Positions 8,045 through 16,171 are shown, numbered from the stretch's first letter. The stretch: DNA of 18,559 nucleotides from Woeseia sp. (GCA_018701055.1 JABIUH010000351.1:1-18559), one strand, 5' to 3'. Notes: generated by a model not told the origin, from the letters alone. A program made the numbers and translations.

Positions 8045-8983
8045 ATGAAAATTAGAAACGAAAAATTGTTTAAGGGTGTTTTAATTCTATTTTGCAGCAT
8101 GATTTCATTTCAACTGGCTGCACAAACCAACCCTCTTTGGACGCAAGAAAAGGTTAAGAACTACTTGCCTCACATGACGACAAAGGAGGTCAGTGAGTTT
8201 TTGACGAAATCCGATATGGTTATTATCCCTGTCGGTTCGTTGGAGCAGCATGCGAATCATCTCCCTATTGGCACGGATTTTATTAAGGGCGTCGAGCGGA
8301 GCAAGCTCATCGCGCAAGAGCGGGATATCCTGGTCGCACCAATCTTAATGGTGGGACAGTCTCCTTATCATATGGGCTTCGCCGGCACCGTTACACTTAA
8401 GGCAGAGACGATAATTCAGGTGCATCTCGAAGCTGTCGAGAGCCTCATTAGGCATGGCTTCAAACGGTTCATAATCATGAACTCTCACGGTGGCAATCGA
8501 GCGATCTCCACATTGTTGGTAGATCAAATCAATCAAACCACTGGCGGTATTGCAGTCAGTCTCGATGTAGCGGTCAGGCCATTCATGGAAGCCAGCACAA
8601 CGCCACCAAGCACCGTGCTGGACAGGCACGGCGGCACAAGCGAAACATCTACTTCCCTTTACCTGATGCCAACGCTTGTACAGATGGATCAAGCGGTCAA
8701 TGCCGAATTGACGCTGCCCAAGCATTTGGAAGACATGCTTCCAAAGGTTGTGGATGGCGACCCGACGGCACTGATGCTCTTTCTTGCCGAAGGACTAAAG
8801 GCTGAAGAAACAGGCAAGAAGACCTCGTCCGCCGAGATGTCAACGACCGGTGTTTGGGGCGTGCGACACCCACGGGAGGGAAGCGCTGCAAGAGGTGCTT
8901 ATGACATCAGAAGATCAGTTGAAGCTACTGTTAAATTCATCGACCGATGGAATGAATTGGCAGGTTTTGAAGCTCAGAATTAA
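8045..8983 (+). CDS. Exported creatininase-family protein, copy 1
   Basis: The 312-residue product carries a signal peptide (LFKGVLILFCSMISFQLAAQ, cleavage near residue 27) and a creatininase-type amidohydrolase domain. The family motif is PVGSLEQHANHLPIGTD at 62-78, giving candidate metal ligands Glu67, His69 and Asp78. NSHGGN at 146-151 supplies His148, and HGGTSETS near 195-202 supplies Glu200. The family cleaves C-N bonds in small cyclic or linear amides; the substrate here is unknown. Most characterised members are cytoplasmic, so the export signal is notable. I chose the ATG at 8045 because it matches the only start available in the duplicate. The ATGs at 8015 and 8042 are in frame, but the extension from 8015 is not conserved as coding. 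No good Shine-Dalgarno is visible. Confidence 0.88.
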   Translation: MKIRNEKLFKGVLILFCSMISFQLAAQTNPLWTQEKVKNYLPHMTTKEVSEFLTKSDMVIIPVGSLEQHANHLPIGTDFIKGVERSKLIAQERDILVAPILMVGQSPYHMGFAGTVTLKAETIIQVHLEAVESLIRHGFKRFIIMNSHGGNRAISTLLVDQINQTTGGIAVSLDVAVRPFMEASTTPPSTVLDRHGGTSETSTSLYLMPTLVQMDQAVNAELTLPKHLEDMLPKVVDGDPTALMLFLAEGLKAEETGKKTSSAEMSTTGVWGVRHPREGSAARGAYDIRRSVEATVKFIDRWNELAGFEAQN

Positions 8984-9008
8984 TCGTTAGATTCACCTGA
9001 GCCGAATG

Positions 9009-9032
9009 GGATCAGAGCTTGCGCTCTGATCC
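9009..9032. repeat. GGATCAGAG-N6-CTCTGATCC palindrome, copy 2
   Basis: Nine-base perfect arms flank CTTGCG. Relative to the other copies one arm position is changed (GGTC to GATC), with the compensating change in the opposite arm (GACC to GATC), so pairing is preserved. It lies 25 bases after creatininase copy 1, preceded by CGAATGG. No T-run follows, so it is not a typical intrinsic terminator. Confidence 0.85.
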
Positions 9033-9054
9033 AAAAGCGGATTGCGTCGGTTGA

Positions 9055-9221
9055 CCGGCAACTTCGCGTTGCCGGCCCTGCGGGCGCAGTTGGCTCAATG
9101 CTTCCTGCATCTCGCCCGTTGGGCGAACTCATTTCATTCGTTCGTCCGAATCGGCTATCCTGCTGATTCGTCGTGCGTCCAAAATCGCTTCTGGTGATTT
9201 TGTCGCTCGTGATGATGCAAG
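9055..9221. repeat. Composite REP-like element, copy 2 (degenerate)
   Basis: It opens with the perfect hairpin CCGGCAAC-TTCGC-GTTGCCGG (9055-9075), continues CCCTGCGGGCGCAG, and ends with AAAATCGCTTCTGGTGATTT (9181-9200) and a GTCGCTCGTGATGATGC tail. The same blocks occur in the same order in the element at 17946-18099, so these are relatives. This copy is longer in the middle and has lost the CGTCATTGCGAG left end. Together with the palindrome at 9009 it fills the 316-base gap between the two creatininase genes, which otherwise contains only the duplicated leader. Confidence 0.7.
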
Positions 9222-9299
9222 TAGTTTCGGGGTTCGAGTTATACTCGGGTTATGATCGTTACAGTTTAAAATTCTTAGACAAATTTGGGATAAAAAACG

Positions 9300-10238
9300 A
9301 TGAAAACTAGAAACAGAAAATTACTTAGCGGTGTTTTATTTCTATTTTGCAGCCTGATTTCTTTTCAATTGGCGGCACAAACCAACCCTCTTTGGACGCA
9401 AGAAAAAGTTAAGAACTACTTGCCTCACATGACGACAAAAGAGGTCAGTGAGTTTTTGACGAAATCCGATATGGTGATCATCCCTGTCGCTTCGCTAGAG
9501 CAGCATGCTGATCATCTTCCAATTGGCACAGATTTTATTAACGGCGTAGAGCGGAGCAAGCTCATCGCACAAGAACGGGATATCCTGGCCGCACCGGTCT
9601 TAATGGTGGGGCAGTCTCCTTATCACATGGGCTTCGCCGGCACCGTTACGCTTAAGGCAGAGACGATCATTCAGGTGCATATCGAAGCTGTCGAGAGCCT
9701 CATAAGGAATGGCTTCAAGCGGTTCATAATAATGAACTCGCACGGTGGCAATCGCGCCATATCCACATTATTGGTAGACCAAATCAATCAAACGACTGGC
9801 GGTGTTGCAGTTAGTTTCGGAGAAGCGGTCAGGCCATTCATGGAAGCCAGTACAACACCGCCAAGCACAGTGTTCGACAGGCACGGCGGTACAAGCGAAA
9901 CATCCAGTTCCCTCTATCTGATGCCAACGCTCGTGCAGATGGAGCATGCCGTCAACGCTGAATTGACGTTGCCTAAACATTTGGAAGACATGCTTCCAGA
10001 AGTTGTAGATGGCGACCCGACGGCACTGATGCTCTTTCTTGCCGAAGGACTAAAGGCTGAAGAAACGGGCAAGAAAACATCGTCCGCCGAAATGTCTACA
10101 ACCGGTGTTTGGGGCGTGCGACACCCCAGGGAAGGAAGCGCTGCCAGAGGTGCTGATGACACCAGAAGATCAGTTGAAGCTGCCGTTAAGTTCATTGATC
10201 GATGGAATGAATTGGCAGGTTTTGAAGCTAAGGATTAA
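9300..10238 (+). CDS. Exported creatininase-family protein, copy 2
   Basis: This is the tandem duplicate of the preceding gene: 312 residues, no indels, 27 substitutions counted (about 91% identity). The signal peptide is kept (LLSGVLFLFCSLISFQLAAQ). The motif here reads PVASLEQHADHLPIGTD, so the usual glycine at position 64 is alanine, while Glu67, His69, Asp78, His148 and Glu200 are all retained. Other changes cluster near 173-175 (LDV to FGE) and in the N-terminal tail. The open frame and mostly conservative changes suggest that both copies are under selection. The ATG at 9300 is the first in-frame start and gives a good signal peptide. There is no clear Shine-Dalgarno (AAAAAACG precedes the ATG), as in copy 1. 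A terminator-like hairpin follows 26 bases after the stop. Confidence 0.88.
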   Translation: MKTRNRKLLSGVLFLFCSLISFQLAAQTNPLWTQEKVKNYLPHMTTKEVSEFLTKSDMVIIPVASLEQHADHLPIGTDFINGVERSKLIAQERDILAAPVLMVGQSPYHMGFAGTVTLKAETIIQVHIEAVESLIRNGFKRFIIMNSHGGNRAISTLLVDQINQTTGGVAVSFGEAVRPFMEASTTPPSTVFDRHGGTSETSSSLYLMPTLVQMEHAVNAELTLPKHLEDMLPEVVDGDPTALMLFLAEGLKAEETGKKTSSAEMSTTGVWGVRHPREGSAARGADDTRRSVEAAVKFIDRWNELAGFEAKD

Positions 10239-10264
10239 TTGTTATTTTCACCCGGATCGAATGG

Positions 10265-10293
10265 GGTCAGAGTGCAAGCTCTGACCTTTTTTT
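10265..10293 (+). terminator. Likely Rho-independent terminator (palindrome copy 3)
   Basis: Perfect arms GGTCAGAG and CTCTGACC enclose TGCAAG and are followed directly by seven T residues, placed 26 bases after creatininase copy 2. It is also the third copy of the window's palindrome. Its loop is close to the reverse complement of the loop in the copies at 9009 and 16514, so it probably sits in opposite orientation. A repeat may have been recruited as a terminator. Confidence 0.65.
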
Positions 10294-10568
10294 CGTTTAA
10301 CGGCAGGGATTCTGAGGTGCCGCATTCGATTATTGGATCATTCGTTCCACCAACTAACTAGGACCGCCACATTCGCAGGACATAAGTATCTAAAGTTCTG
10401 TATAGAGCAATTAATTCAAGTTTATTGAGGAGTTGATCTCCCTTCCAGCAGTCTATTATTCTGTCGCGCAGGGGTAGCGCTCAGGCTCCGATCTGCTTTT
10501 CACTACTTATGCTTTATCAAGCTACCCGAGTGAGTCGAAGTTTTCCGCTGCCGCAGTACTGCCTGAAC
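10294..10568. other. Intergenic region without recognisable genes
   Basis: I see no gene here. On the minus strand, just past the transposase remnant's stop at 10569, a shifted frame reads EFRQYCGSGKLRLTRVA (about 10513-10568), which may be further decayed transposase C-terminus. The evidence for this is weak. Confidence 0.35.
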
Positions 10569-11476
10569 TCAGCGCTCACGTAAATCCACTGATCCGCTGA
10601 GCCGCGATAGTATTGGTTCAAGCGTAGGATCAATGCGACCACTTTTGCCATGCACGAGGATATGGCCGCTCATGTCCACCAGACTTAAGTACTCAACTTC
10701 ATACATCTGGAGTGCATCGATGGTTTGGCCATCAACATCTGAACCTTGTCGACATTGCGAAAATTGTTTCAGGGGTCGAATCGGTGAGGTGAAGTGATTG
10801 AGCTCACGGTGTTCTAGCATGTGTGATATTGCATCTGTGAGTCCAGCGTTTGCAACGTTATTTGTGAGTCGAGACTTAATGCTTGTGAAGTCGGATTGCT
10901 CAGGTGTGGTAGCAATCTTTGCACGGATTGGATTGAGATCAACGTATGCCATGGCCGCGATTATTGCTCGGTCTGAGCGCAATCCCTGAGAGTAAAATTT
11001 TTATTCTCAGAAGAGCCCTATACATTTGTCTTCCCAATTTTCCTTACGGGCAATCGGTTCATTTAAGCATTTCATGAACCAACTTAAATTTTTTAGTCGG
11101 GCTTTGTATGCAGCAGTCATCGAACGTAGAGCGTCAATGACTCTCCTGCTCGGCATTTTTGGACGAGCAAAGGTCCGCGAAACAACGCCATCCACCGCTC
11201 CAGCACGTCGTCGTCTGTCCAATCGGCTGCAAGGGTATTGTTGAGCTTTACGACTAGGTGATAGTGATTGCTCATGACCGCATACGCGCAGAGTTCAATG
11301 CTGAAAAGCGATGACAGCACTCGTACTCGGTTTTCAATTCACTCTCGGCGATGCTCGTAGCTATTGCCCGATTGTTTGTCGACGCCGCAAAGAAAGGCGC
11401 GTCGGACGCACCGTGAGCTTACGTGGTAGCAGGACGTTTCTGATAAAGAGGCTAGATATTTGCGGGCTCTGGGCAT
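10569..11476 (-). pseudogene. REP-associated transposase (RAYT, Y1_Tnp family) remnant
   Basis: Starting at an ATG at 11476 the minus strand reads MPRARKYLASLSETSCYHVS followed by SRCVRRAFLCGVDKQSG, typical of this transposase group. Codon 46 is TGA (11341-11339), where relatives have Trp. The frame then continues through the HUH motif in YAVMSNHYHLVV to GPLLVQKCRAGES, where a frameshift near 11140-11150 moves the sense into another frame (YKARLKNLSWFMKCLNEPIA). That frame meets TGA at 11009-11007 and TAA at 11003-11001, at the place where relatives read FWEGRF, and goes on into AAMAYVDLNPIRAKIA, ending at 10569. At least four lesions make it inactive. The family moves or spreads REP palindromes, which fits the repeats nearby. 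The C-terminus also looks truncated. Confidence 0.9.
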
Positions 11477-11587
11477 GTGGGGAATGGTAAGCAGCTACCC
11501 GGTCAAACTACAGAGGCATTAGTCTGCATTCTCTGATGATATGTGCCTGTCCAGAAAATAACAGGATGTTGCCGGTTAGCCAATCAA

Positions 11588-11631
11588 GGTTTTTCCGCCC
11601 ATCGATTGGATTGCTTCGCTCGCAAAGACGG
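11588..11631. repeat. Composite REP-like element, right-half fragment
   Basis: The stretch GGTTTTTCCGCCCATCGATT and the following GGATTGCTTCGCTCGCAAAG match the right half of the element at 7876-7957 (GGTTTTTCGACCACCGATTG and so on). The left half is absent. It lies between the transposase remnant and the 2OG oxygenase gene. Confidence 0.7.
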
Positions 11632-11658
11632 GTATTAGACTAGGAGTTAGGCCGGAAT

Positions 11659-12315
11659 CTAGCGACTATCCTCAACAACGTTGACGTTGAACGCGATGGA
11701 TATGCGTTCGCCTTCTCCAACGAAGGGATGCACCATGTGTTTGACCCAACTTGGCCAAAGCAGCATACGGCCTGGCGTGTTGTCATAGAAATTGCGAGCG
11801 TCCAGAACGGTATTCGGAACCTGGATGAAGTTCGCCGCCTCACGCGGGTCAAGAAGCTCCAGCAAGCCACCATGCGGTACCGTAGGATCGGGCTGTCCCG
11901 GCGCCACGTAGTAGACGCCAGAATACATGCAGTTCGGATGCGTATGGACAATGTTGTAGTCGCCGTTACGATTTACATTTGCCCACGAATCGATGAGTAG
12001 TTTGAAAGAACGATCAGTGCCTAAGTCGCGAATGAGTTCTTGCAACAGTTTCGAGACGACGCTCTCTATTCGCTGGCGAAATATATTAACGCACGCCTCT
12101 TTCCAGGTAAGAAAATTGCCCGCCGACTGCCAACCACCGGAATTCGATCGCTTTATGCCGTTTTTTACATCTTCGGATTCTTTCCCAAGAATGAGTCCGC
12201 GCAATTCGTTATTGAGTGGCTCACTGTCTGGCCAGTCGTGTACAACGAGTGGTGTGGCGAACACCATTGAAAGGCTCTTCCGGATATCGAAATCCGCGAA
12301 TTGATCTTCTGCCAT
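11659..12315 (-). CDS. Putative 2OG-Fe(II) oxygenase (TIGR02466/2OG-FeII_Oxy_5-like)
   Basis: The 218-residue protein has the hallmarks of this small oxygenase family: NIVHTHPNCMYSGVYYV (121-137, His124/His126), LLELLDPREAANF (151-163), GRMLLWPSWVKHMVHPF (182-198, His193/His196) and a closing ERISIAFNVN with Arg204 for 2-oxoglutarate. The HxH...H...R arrangement fits iron and co-substrate binding; which histidines bind iron is inferred. There is no signal peptide, so it is cytoplasmic. Substrates of this family are largely unknown. The gene is last in a leftward operon, 14 bases after an exported protein of unknown function and downstream of a TonB-dependent receptor. A clear AAGGA (12329-12325) precedes the ATG by nine bases, so it can be translated independently. 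Confidence 0.87.
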   Translation of the reverse strand: MAEDQFADFDIRKSLSMVFATPLVVHDWPDSEPLNNELRGLILGKESEDVKNGIKRSNSGGWQSAGNFLTWKEACVNIFRQRIESVVSKLLQELIRDLGTDRSFKLLIDSWANVNRNGDYNIVHTHPNCMYSGVYYVAPGQPDPTVPHGGLLELLDPREAANFIQVPNTVLDARNFYDNTPGRMLLWPSWVKHMVHPFVGEGERISIAFNVNVVEDSR

Positions 12316-12329
12316 CGTGCTTAGTCCTT

Positions 12330-13058
12330 CTATTGGGTACGCCGAATTTTTACCATACGACCATTCTCGCCGATGCGCATCCGATATGCACCCATCATGC
12401 CTTGTGAAATTTTGATCTCAAAATCACGGTTTTTTGGATATTGCAGATGACGGGGTTCAATCTGGCGCCATACTTGTCCGTTGGCGAGATGAAAGCGTAA
12501 GTCCTTGTTGAAGCCTTGCGTGACGTCAACAACAGTTGCCTTGATGACCTTTTTGTATTCCTCCTGACTTTCTCCTAACTGCTCGAGCTCAAGATCAGAG
12601 GCTACCGATGGTTCGGTTGCTATGGGAGCGACATCGGTTGTCATCGATGTTTTTACGTCGTGTGGTGTAGCTCCGATTGCGGCCAGCGGCTTATCCGCTA
12701 CGGTGGAATCGCTAGCGCTTGGTACGGTCGAAACAGGCAGGGCCGTCATCGATTCCGCTGTTTGAGATGCTGCCTCGATTATTGCTGGCACTTCGCTCGC
12801 GTTTGTAACTTCCGTTACGACAGCGGGAGTCGAATTAACTACCTCCGGCGGTGGCACTTCCGTAGCCGCGGTCCTTCGCTTTGAGATTAGCGCCTCGAAA
12901 CAGGCCAGTTTCAGCGCCTCTGTTTCCAGCGCGGAACATACTTCCAGCGTCGATACGTCAACCGTCTGGGCATTCGCCAGGTTTGCCCAAAGCAGCAACG
13001 CTACTGCACCACAAAAAAGAGGGGCACGAGGCCCCTCTTTTGGTACAACATTTCGCAT
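12330..13058 (-). CDS. Exported protein of unknown function with conserved C-terminal domain
   Basis: I do not recognise a named family. The 242-residue product has an N-terminal hydrophobic segment (LFCGAVALLLWANLANA, 14-30) consistent with a signal peptide cut before Gln31. Next comes a short segment with two cysteines (CSALETEALKLACFEAL, Cys41 and Cys53), then a Ser/Thr/Ala/Val-rich low-complexity linker (about 65-160). The basic C-terminal domain of about 75 residues contains FHLANGQVWRQIEP and ISQGMMGAYRMRI. The CS-x(n)-LACFEAL pattern followed by a linker and a GQxWRQ domain recurs in proteobacterial hypothetical proteins, as I recall. Its ATG lies two bases after the receptor stop (TAA GC ATG), so coupling is likely. 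Codons 6-16 coincide with a strong terminator hairpin. A start after the hairpin would spoil the signal peptide. Confidence 0.78.
   Translation of the reverse strand: MRNVVPKEGPRAPLFCGAVALLLWANLANAQTVDVSTLEVCSALETEALKLACFEALISKRRTAATEVPPPEVVNSTPAVVTEVTNASEVPAIIEAASQTAESMTALPVSTVPSASDSTVADKPLAAIGATPHDVKTSMTTDVAPIATEPSVASDLELEQLGESQEEYKKVIKATVVDVTQGFNKDLRFHLANGQVWRQIEPRHLQYPKNRDFEIKISQGMMGAYRMRIGENGRMVKIRRTQ
13013..13041 (-). terminator. Intrinsic terminator inside the start of the downstream gene
   Basis: On the minus strand, AAAAGAGGGGC (13041-13031) pairs perfectly with GCCCCTCTTTT (13025-13015) around a five-base loop, and the T-run totals six (13018-13013). It sits 20 bases after the receptor stop codon, the normal place for that gene's terminator. 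It is also within codons 6-16 of the next gene, whose ATG is at 13058. Ribosomes entering that gene would melt the hairpin. Confidence 0.85.
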
Positions 13059-13060
13059 GC

Positions 13061-15958
13061 TTAGAATGCGTGCTTGAACCGGAAGTAAACAATTCTTCCG
13101 CGAAGGTCATGACCCGCTCGATCATCGTAACCCGGACGATCAACCCAACCGCGATTGTATAGCCCGTTCGAGTTGAATCGACCTTGCCGTACGCCGTCGG
13201 CATCGCCGCGATACATTGCTGGTGGATCTTCATCCAACAGATTGTTCGCACCAAGTGACAGTGTTGTATCCCCATCCCCAAGCAAGCCGGTGAACGTATA
13301 GGAATATACAGCGTCGAGTATTGTCCACGAATTGATCATCGTGTTGTTACTCTGATCATTTGAGTAACCACCAATGTGATTCAAGCCGAGACGAGCTGTA
13401 TGATTTCCACTGAACCACGTGGTACCAAGGTTAGCGCGAAGCTCCGGCATAGTGGCAAAAGCGTTCGATTGGTTTCTGCTACCTGCACCGTCGAACTCTT
13501 GGATCCCATCGCCATCGCCATCAACATCGAATGCCATGAGGTACGTGGCACCCGCATCAAAGATCAACGTGCCGTCACGGAAGTCCATGCTGTAGTCGGC
13601 ATTAAAATCGATGCCACTGGTTTTCACCGAACCAATATTGGTGAACTGCGAACTAACCGCGCGAACCTGACTGGTTGCATCACGCGTAACCCTCGAATCA
13701 GGGATGATTGGCAGACCGGTGTTTTCGATTCCAGCACACTGCGCATCGATAATCGCTTGCGCGCCCGCTTCTGCTGCGATCAGGTCAGTATAGTCGAAGA
13801 GGAAGTAATCAAGACTTGCTCTGAAACTCTCTCTTTGGAGCACGAAGCCCATGTTGATGTTCTCCGCTGCCTGCGGTGTCAATCCTGGCGCACCCTCGAC
13901 GACCACCGAGATATTGTTGGCCACCTGCGTGTCAGTACAAACAGAGATACTACCCTGCGCTGTCGCAGGATCGTCTATAAAGGCTGACGACGTTGCACGA
14001 CCCAATTGTCGAACTGTCGGTGCCTGGAATGACGTTCCCCAAGACGCACGAAAGCCGATACTGTCAGTGAGGCCAGCTTCGAACGATATTTTCGGATCGG
14101 TGGTTGAAACACCGTCACCGTAATCCTCGTTACGCACAGCAAGTTGTAGCTCACCCAAGTCGCCTAGAGGCACAATCGCTTCCGCGAAAAATGCCATAAC
14201 GGTTTGGCGCCCTGATACTTCACCAGAAACTCCTTGGCTACCACCCTCACGTGCTGAGGTTAGCGAATCGGGATAGGAAGCGTACATGACATCACGGAAC
14301 TGGCTACCTAGTGCCACTGAAACCAATTGACCACCGACTTCGAATAAATCGCCTGCTGCAACAATGTCAACCACCTTCTCTGTCGCGCTCGCTGTGCTGA
14401 CGGAGTGCTGATTCCATTCCGCCCGAGCGTCCTGCGAGTTACCCGCAGTACAGGCCCCAAATTCGGCGTTAAAGCAATTCACGGTATCAGCTAGTTCTTT
14501 GGGCGATATCAATCCAGGGTTAGTGATGCGTGTACCGAACGGATTCCATTGACCCGTGCGAATCATGTCCTGATATTTATCAGAGCGAATCGACGAAGGA
14601 TTTGCAGACGTTTGACCAGCGTGAGCCCACATGTACGAGACGTCCAAGAACCAGTCATTCGGGAGGTCGACCTCAAACCGATTCATAATGCGCGTGTAAT
14701 TTAGCTGTCGAACCGTATTTTTCGAGAGGCTCGTACCCGTACGCGACGCGCCGTGAGGTCGGTGAATTGAGCGTAACGTTGCACCCGTATGAATTGCCGG
14801 ATCCCAGTTATCGGGACCGATGTACTGTAGGGCCCCAGGATCAACCGGATCTTCAATATAGAAGTTAAACGGATGACTACCAAGAACAGTGGTGCCGCCA
14901 TTGGTCGCCAAGCCTGTCGCTAACAACGTGCCGCCATTCTGGCGCTCAATCTGGTTGTTAGAGAAACTGGCTTCTGCGGAGTAAGTGACTTTGTCAGAAA
15001 ATTCCCAATCGAACTCAGCAAATGCCTGTACTCGTTTCTCTTCCGAGATTACAGCTACTTGGTCGGCAAAGTTATAACGACAGGTATTTGGGTTAAGGCC
15101 AGTGTCTAACGGGTCACCGATGACGCCGCCTGCACCAACACAATCCGCATCCGGCAGGCGAACAGCGCCTGCAACCGAAGTGGCTTCGCCGTTCGCGCCG
15201 AGAACCGCTCGCTCTACCGAGCCAGGAGAACCTGTTCCGGACAAGAATCGTGATCGGCCGGCAACGCCGTCACCATTCAATCGGCTGTCCAACCAGTCAA
15301 AACCCGTACGACCGATTTGGCCCTGCTCGTAGTAGGTCATGTAAACGTTGAACCCACCTTTGTCGAACTGCGAACCGGCGGCCAGGTTGAGGTTCCAGGT
15401 ATCGATTGCTGCGGTTGATGCGCCACCCGAAATCTCAAGTCCTTCCATTCCCTTACGGGTAATGATGTTTGCGACACCTGCAACCGCTTGCGAACCGTAA
15501 GTTGCAGAGGCGCCGTTGGTCAGGACCTCAATGCGCTCAATCATTGCGAGCGGGAATTGGTTGATGTCAACAAAGTCGGTACCAGATGCGTCTGCAACTG
15601 CCGCGACGCCTGCCCGCCGACCATTGATTAGGGTCAGTGTCGAGCCAAGTCCGAGATTGCGAATATTGAACTGCGAAACACCCGCCCGGTCGTTGGTCTC
15701 GTTGTAGAATTGCGAGCCACTATTAACCGTGAGCGCTTTCAAAACTTCTACCGGCTGTGCGGCGCCAATAAGCTCAATTGCTTGCGCGTCTACTACTTGG
15801 ATAGGCGCTCTACCAGAGTATTCTGATCGGCGGACATGTGATCCGGTGACGGTGATTTCTTCAATCCCATCATCTTGCGCAAGGACCGGAGGCGCTGTTC
15901 CCAGCGCAATCGCGATACCTACAGATAAGGCGGTAGCCTTAAAGGTCTTGTGTTTCAT
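13061..15958 (-). CDS. TonB-dependent outer-membrane receptor
   Basis: The 965-residue product has a signal peptide (MKHKTFKATALSVGIAIALG, cleavage near VLA-Q28), a TonB box-like EEITVTGS at 33-40, and a plug domain at about 45-170 with FNIRNLGLGSTLTLINGRRA and NGASATYGSQAVAGVANIIT. A long beta-barrel ends in YFRFKHAF with the terminal Phe needed for outer-membrane insertion. The plug type, with INGRR and ASATYGS motifs, is that of large receptor families in marine and soil Proteobacteria whose ligands are mostly unknown. There is no sign of a siderophore or vitamin B12 gene cluster nearby. A near-consensus promoter lies about 210 bases upstream, and a weak GGGGGAA precedes the ATG. Two downstream genes may be expressed by reading through the terminator at its 3' end. 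Confidence 0.95.
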   Translation of the reverse strand: MKHKTFKATALSVGIAIALGTAPPVLAQDDGIEEITVTGSHVRRSEYSGRAPIQVVDAQAIELIGAAQPVEVLKALTVNSGSQFYNETNDRAGVSQFNIRNLGLGSTLTLINGRRAGVAAVADASGTDFVDINQFPLAMIERIEVLTNGASATYGSQAVAGVANIITRKGMEGLEISGGASTAAIDTWNLNLAAGSQFDKGGFNVYMTYYEQGQIGRTGFDWLDSRLNGDGVAGRSRFLSGTGSPGSVERAVLGANGEATSVAGAVRLPDADCVGAGGVIGDPLDTGLNPNTCRYNFADQVAVISEEKRVQAFAEFDWEFSDKVTYSAEASFSNNQIERQNGGTLLATGLATNGGTTVLGSHPFNFYIEDPVDPGALQYIGPDNWDPAIHTGATLRSIHRPHGASRTGTSLSKNTVRQLNYTRIMNRFEVDLPNDWFLDVSYMWAHAGQTSANPSSIRSDKYQDMIRTGQWNPFGTRITNPGLISPKELADTVNCFNAEFGACTAGNSQDARAEWNQHSVSTASATEKVVDIVAAGDLFEVGGQLVSVALGSQFRDVMYASYPDSLTSAREGGSQGVSGEVSGRQTVMAFFAEAIVPLGDLGELQLAVRNEDYGDGVSTTDPKISFEAGLTDSIGFRASWGTSFQAPTVRQLGRATSSAFIDDPATAQGSISVCTDTQVANNISVVVEGAPGLTPQAAENINMGFVLQRESFRASLDYFLFDYTDLIAAEAGAQAIIDAQCAGIENTGLPIIPDSRVTRDATSQVRAVSSQFTNIGSVKTSGIDFNADYSMDFRDGTLIFDAGATYLMAFDVDGDGDGIQEFDGAGSRNQSNAFATMPELRANLGTTWFSGNHTARLGLNHIGGYSNDQSNNTMINSWTILDAVYSYTFTGLLGDGDTTLSLGANNLLDEDPPAMYRGDADGVRQGRFNSNGLYNRGWVDRPGYDDRAGHDLRGRIVYFRFKHAF

Positions 15959-16171
15959 TTTGATTCCCCCGAACCATGAAGTGAAAGTAAAAAATTGTTG
16001 GTGCTGTACGGAGACTCTATCGAAGTTGTTGGAATAATGGGACTTATTCCGCTACTTCGCTGGGTCTTGCTAATTTAAACCCCTGATTCGTTCCTTGAAC
16101 CTCTACCGTACAACCATAAGTTATTGATATTTCTGGACCGTTCTTTTGCTTAATTATTACTTGTAACCTCG

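Larger units (their letters stand above)
7999..10288 (+). repeat. Tandem direct duplication, two units of about 1.03 kb
   Basis: Unit 1 (about 7999-9032) and unit 2 (about 9254-10288) match along their length. Each has a leader containing the 13-mer CTTAGACAAATTT (8018-8030 and 9274-9286), a creatininase-family gene, the tail CGAATGGG and a terminal palindrome. The period between start codons is 1255 bases. The two genes have identical length and no indels; I count 27 amino-acid differences in 312. The 220 bases between the units hold an unrelated composite repeat. Confidence 0.9.

Noticed and set aside
13376..13987. A 203-codon open frame on the plus strand antisense to the TonB receptor gene
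   Set aside because: It lies wholly inside a gene with clear family features, has no recognisable motif or ribosome binding site, and its composition fits a shadow frame.
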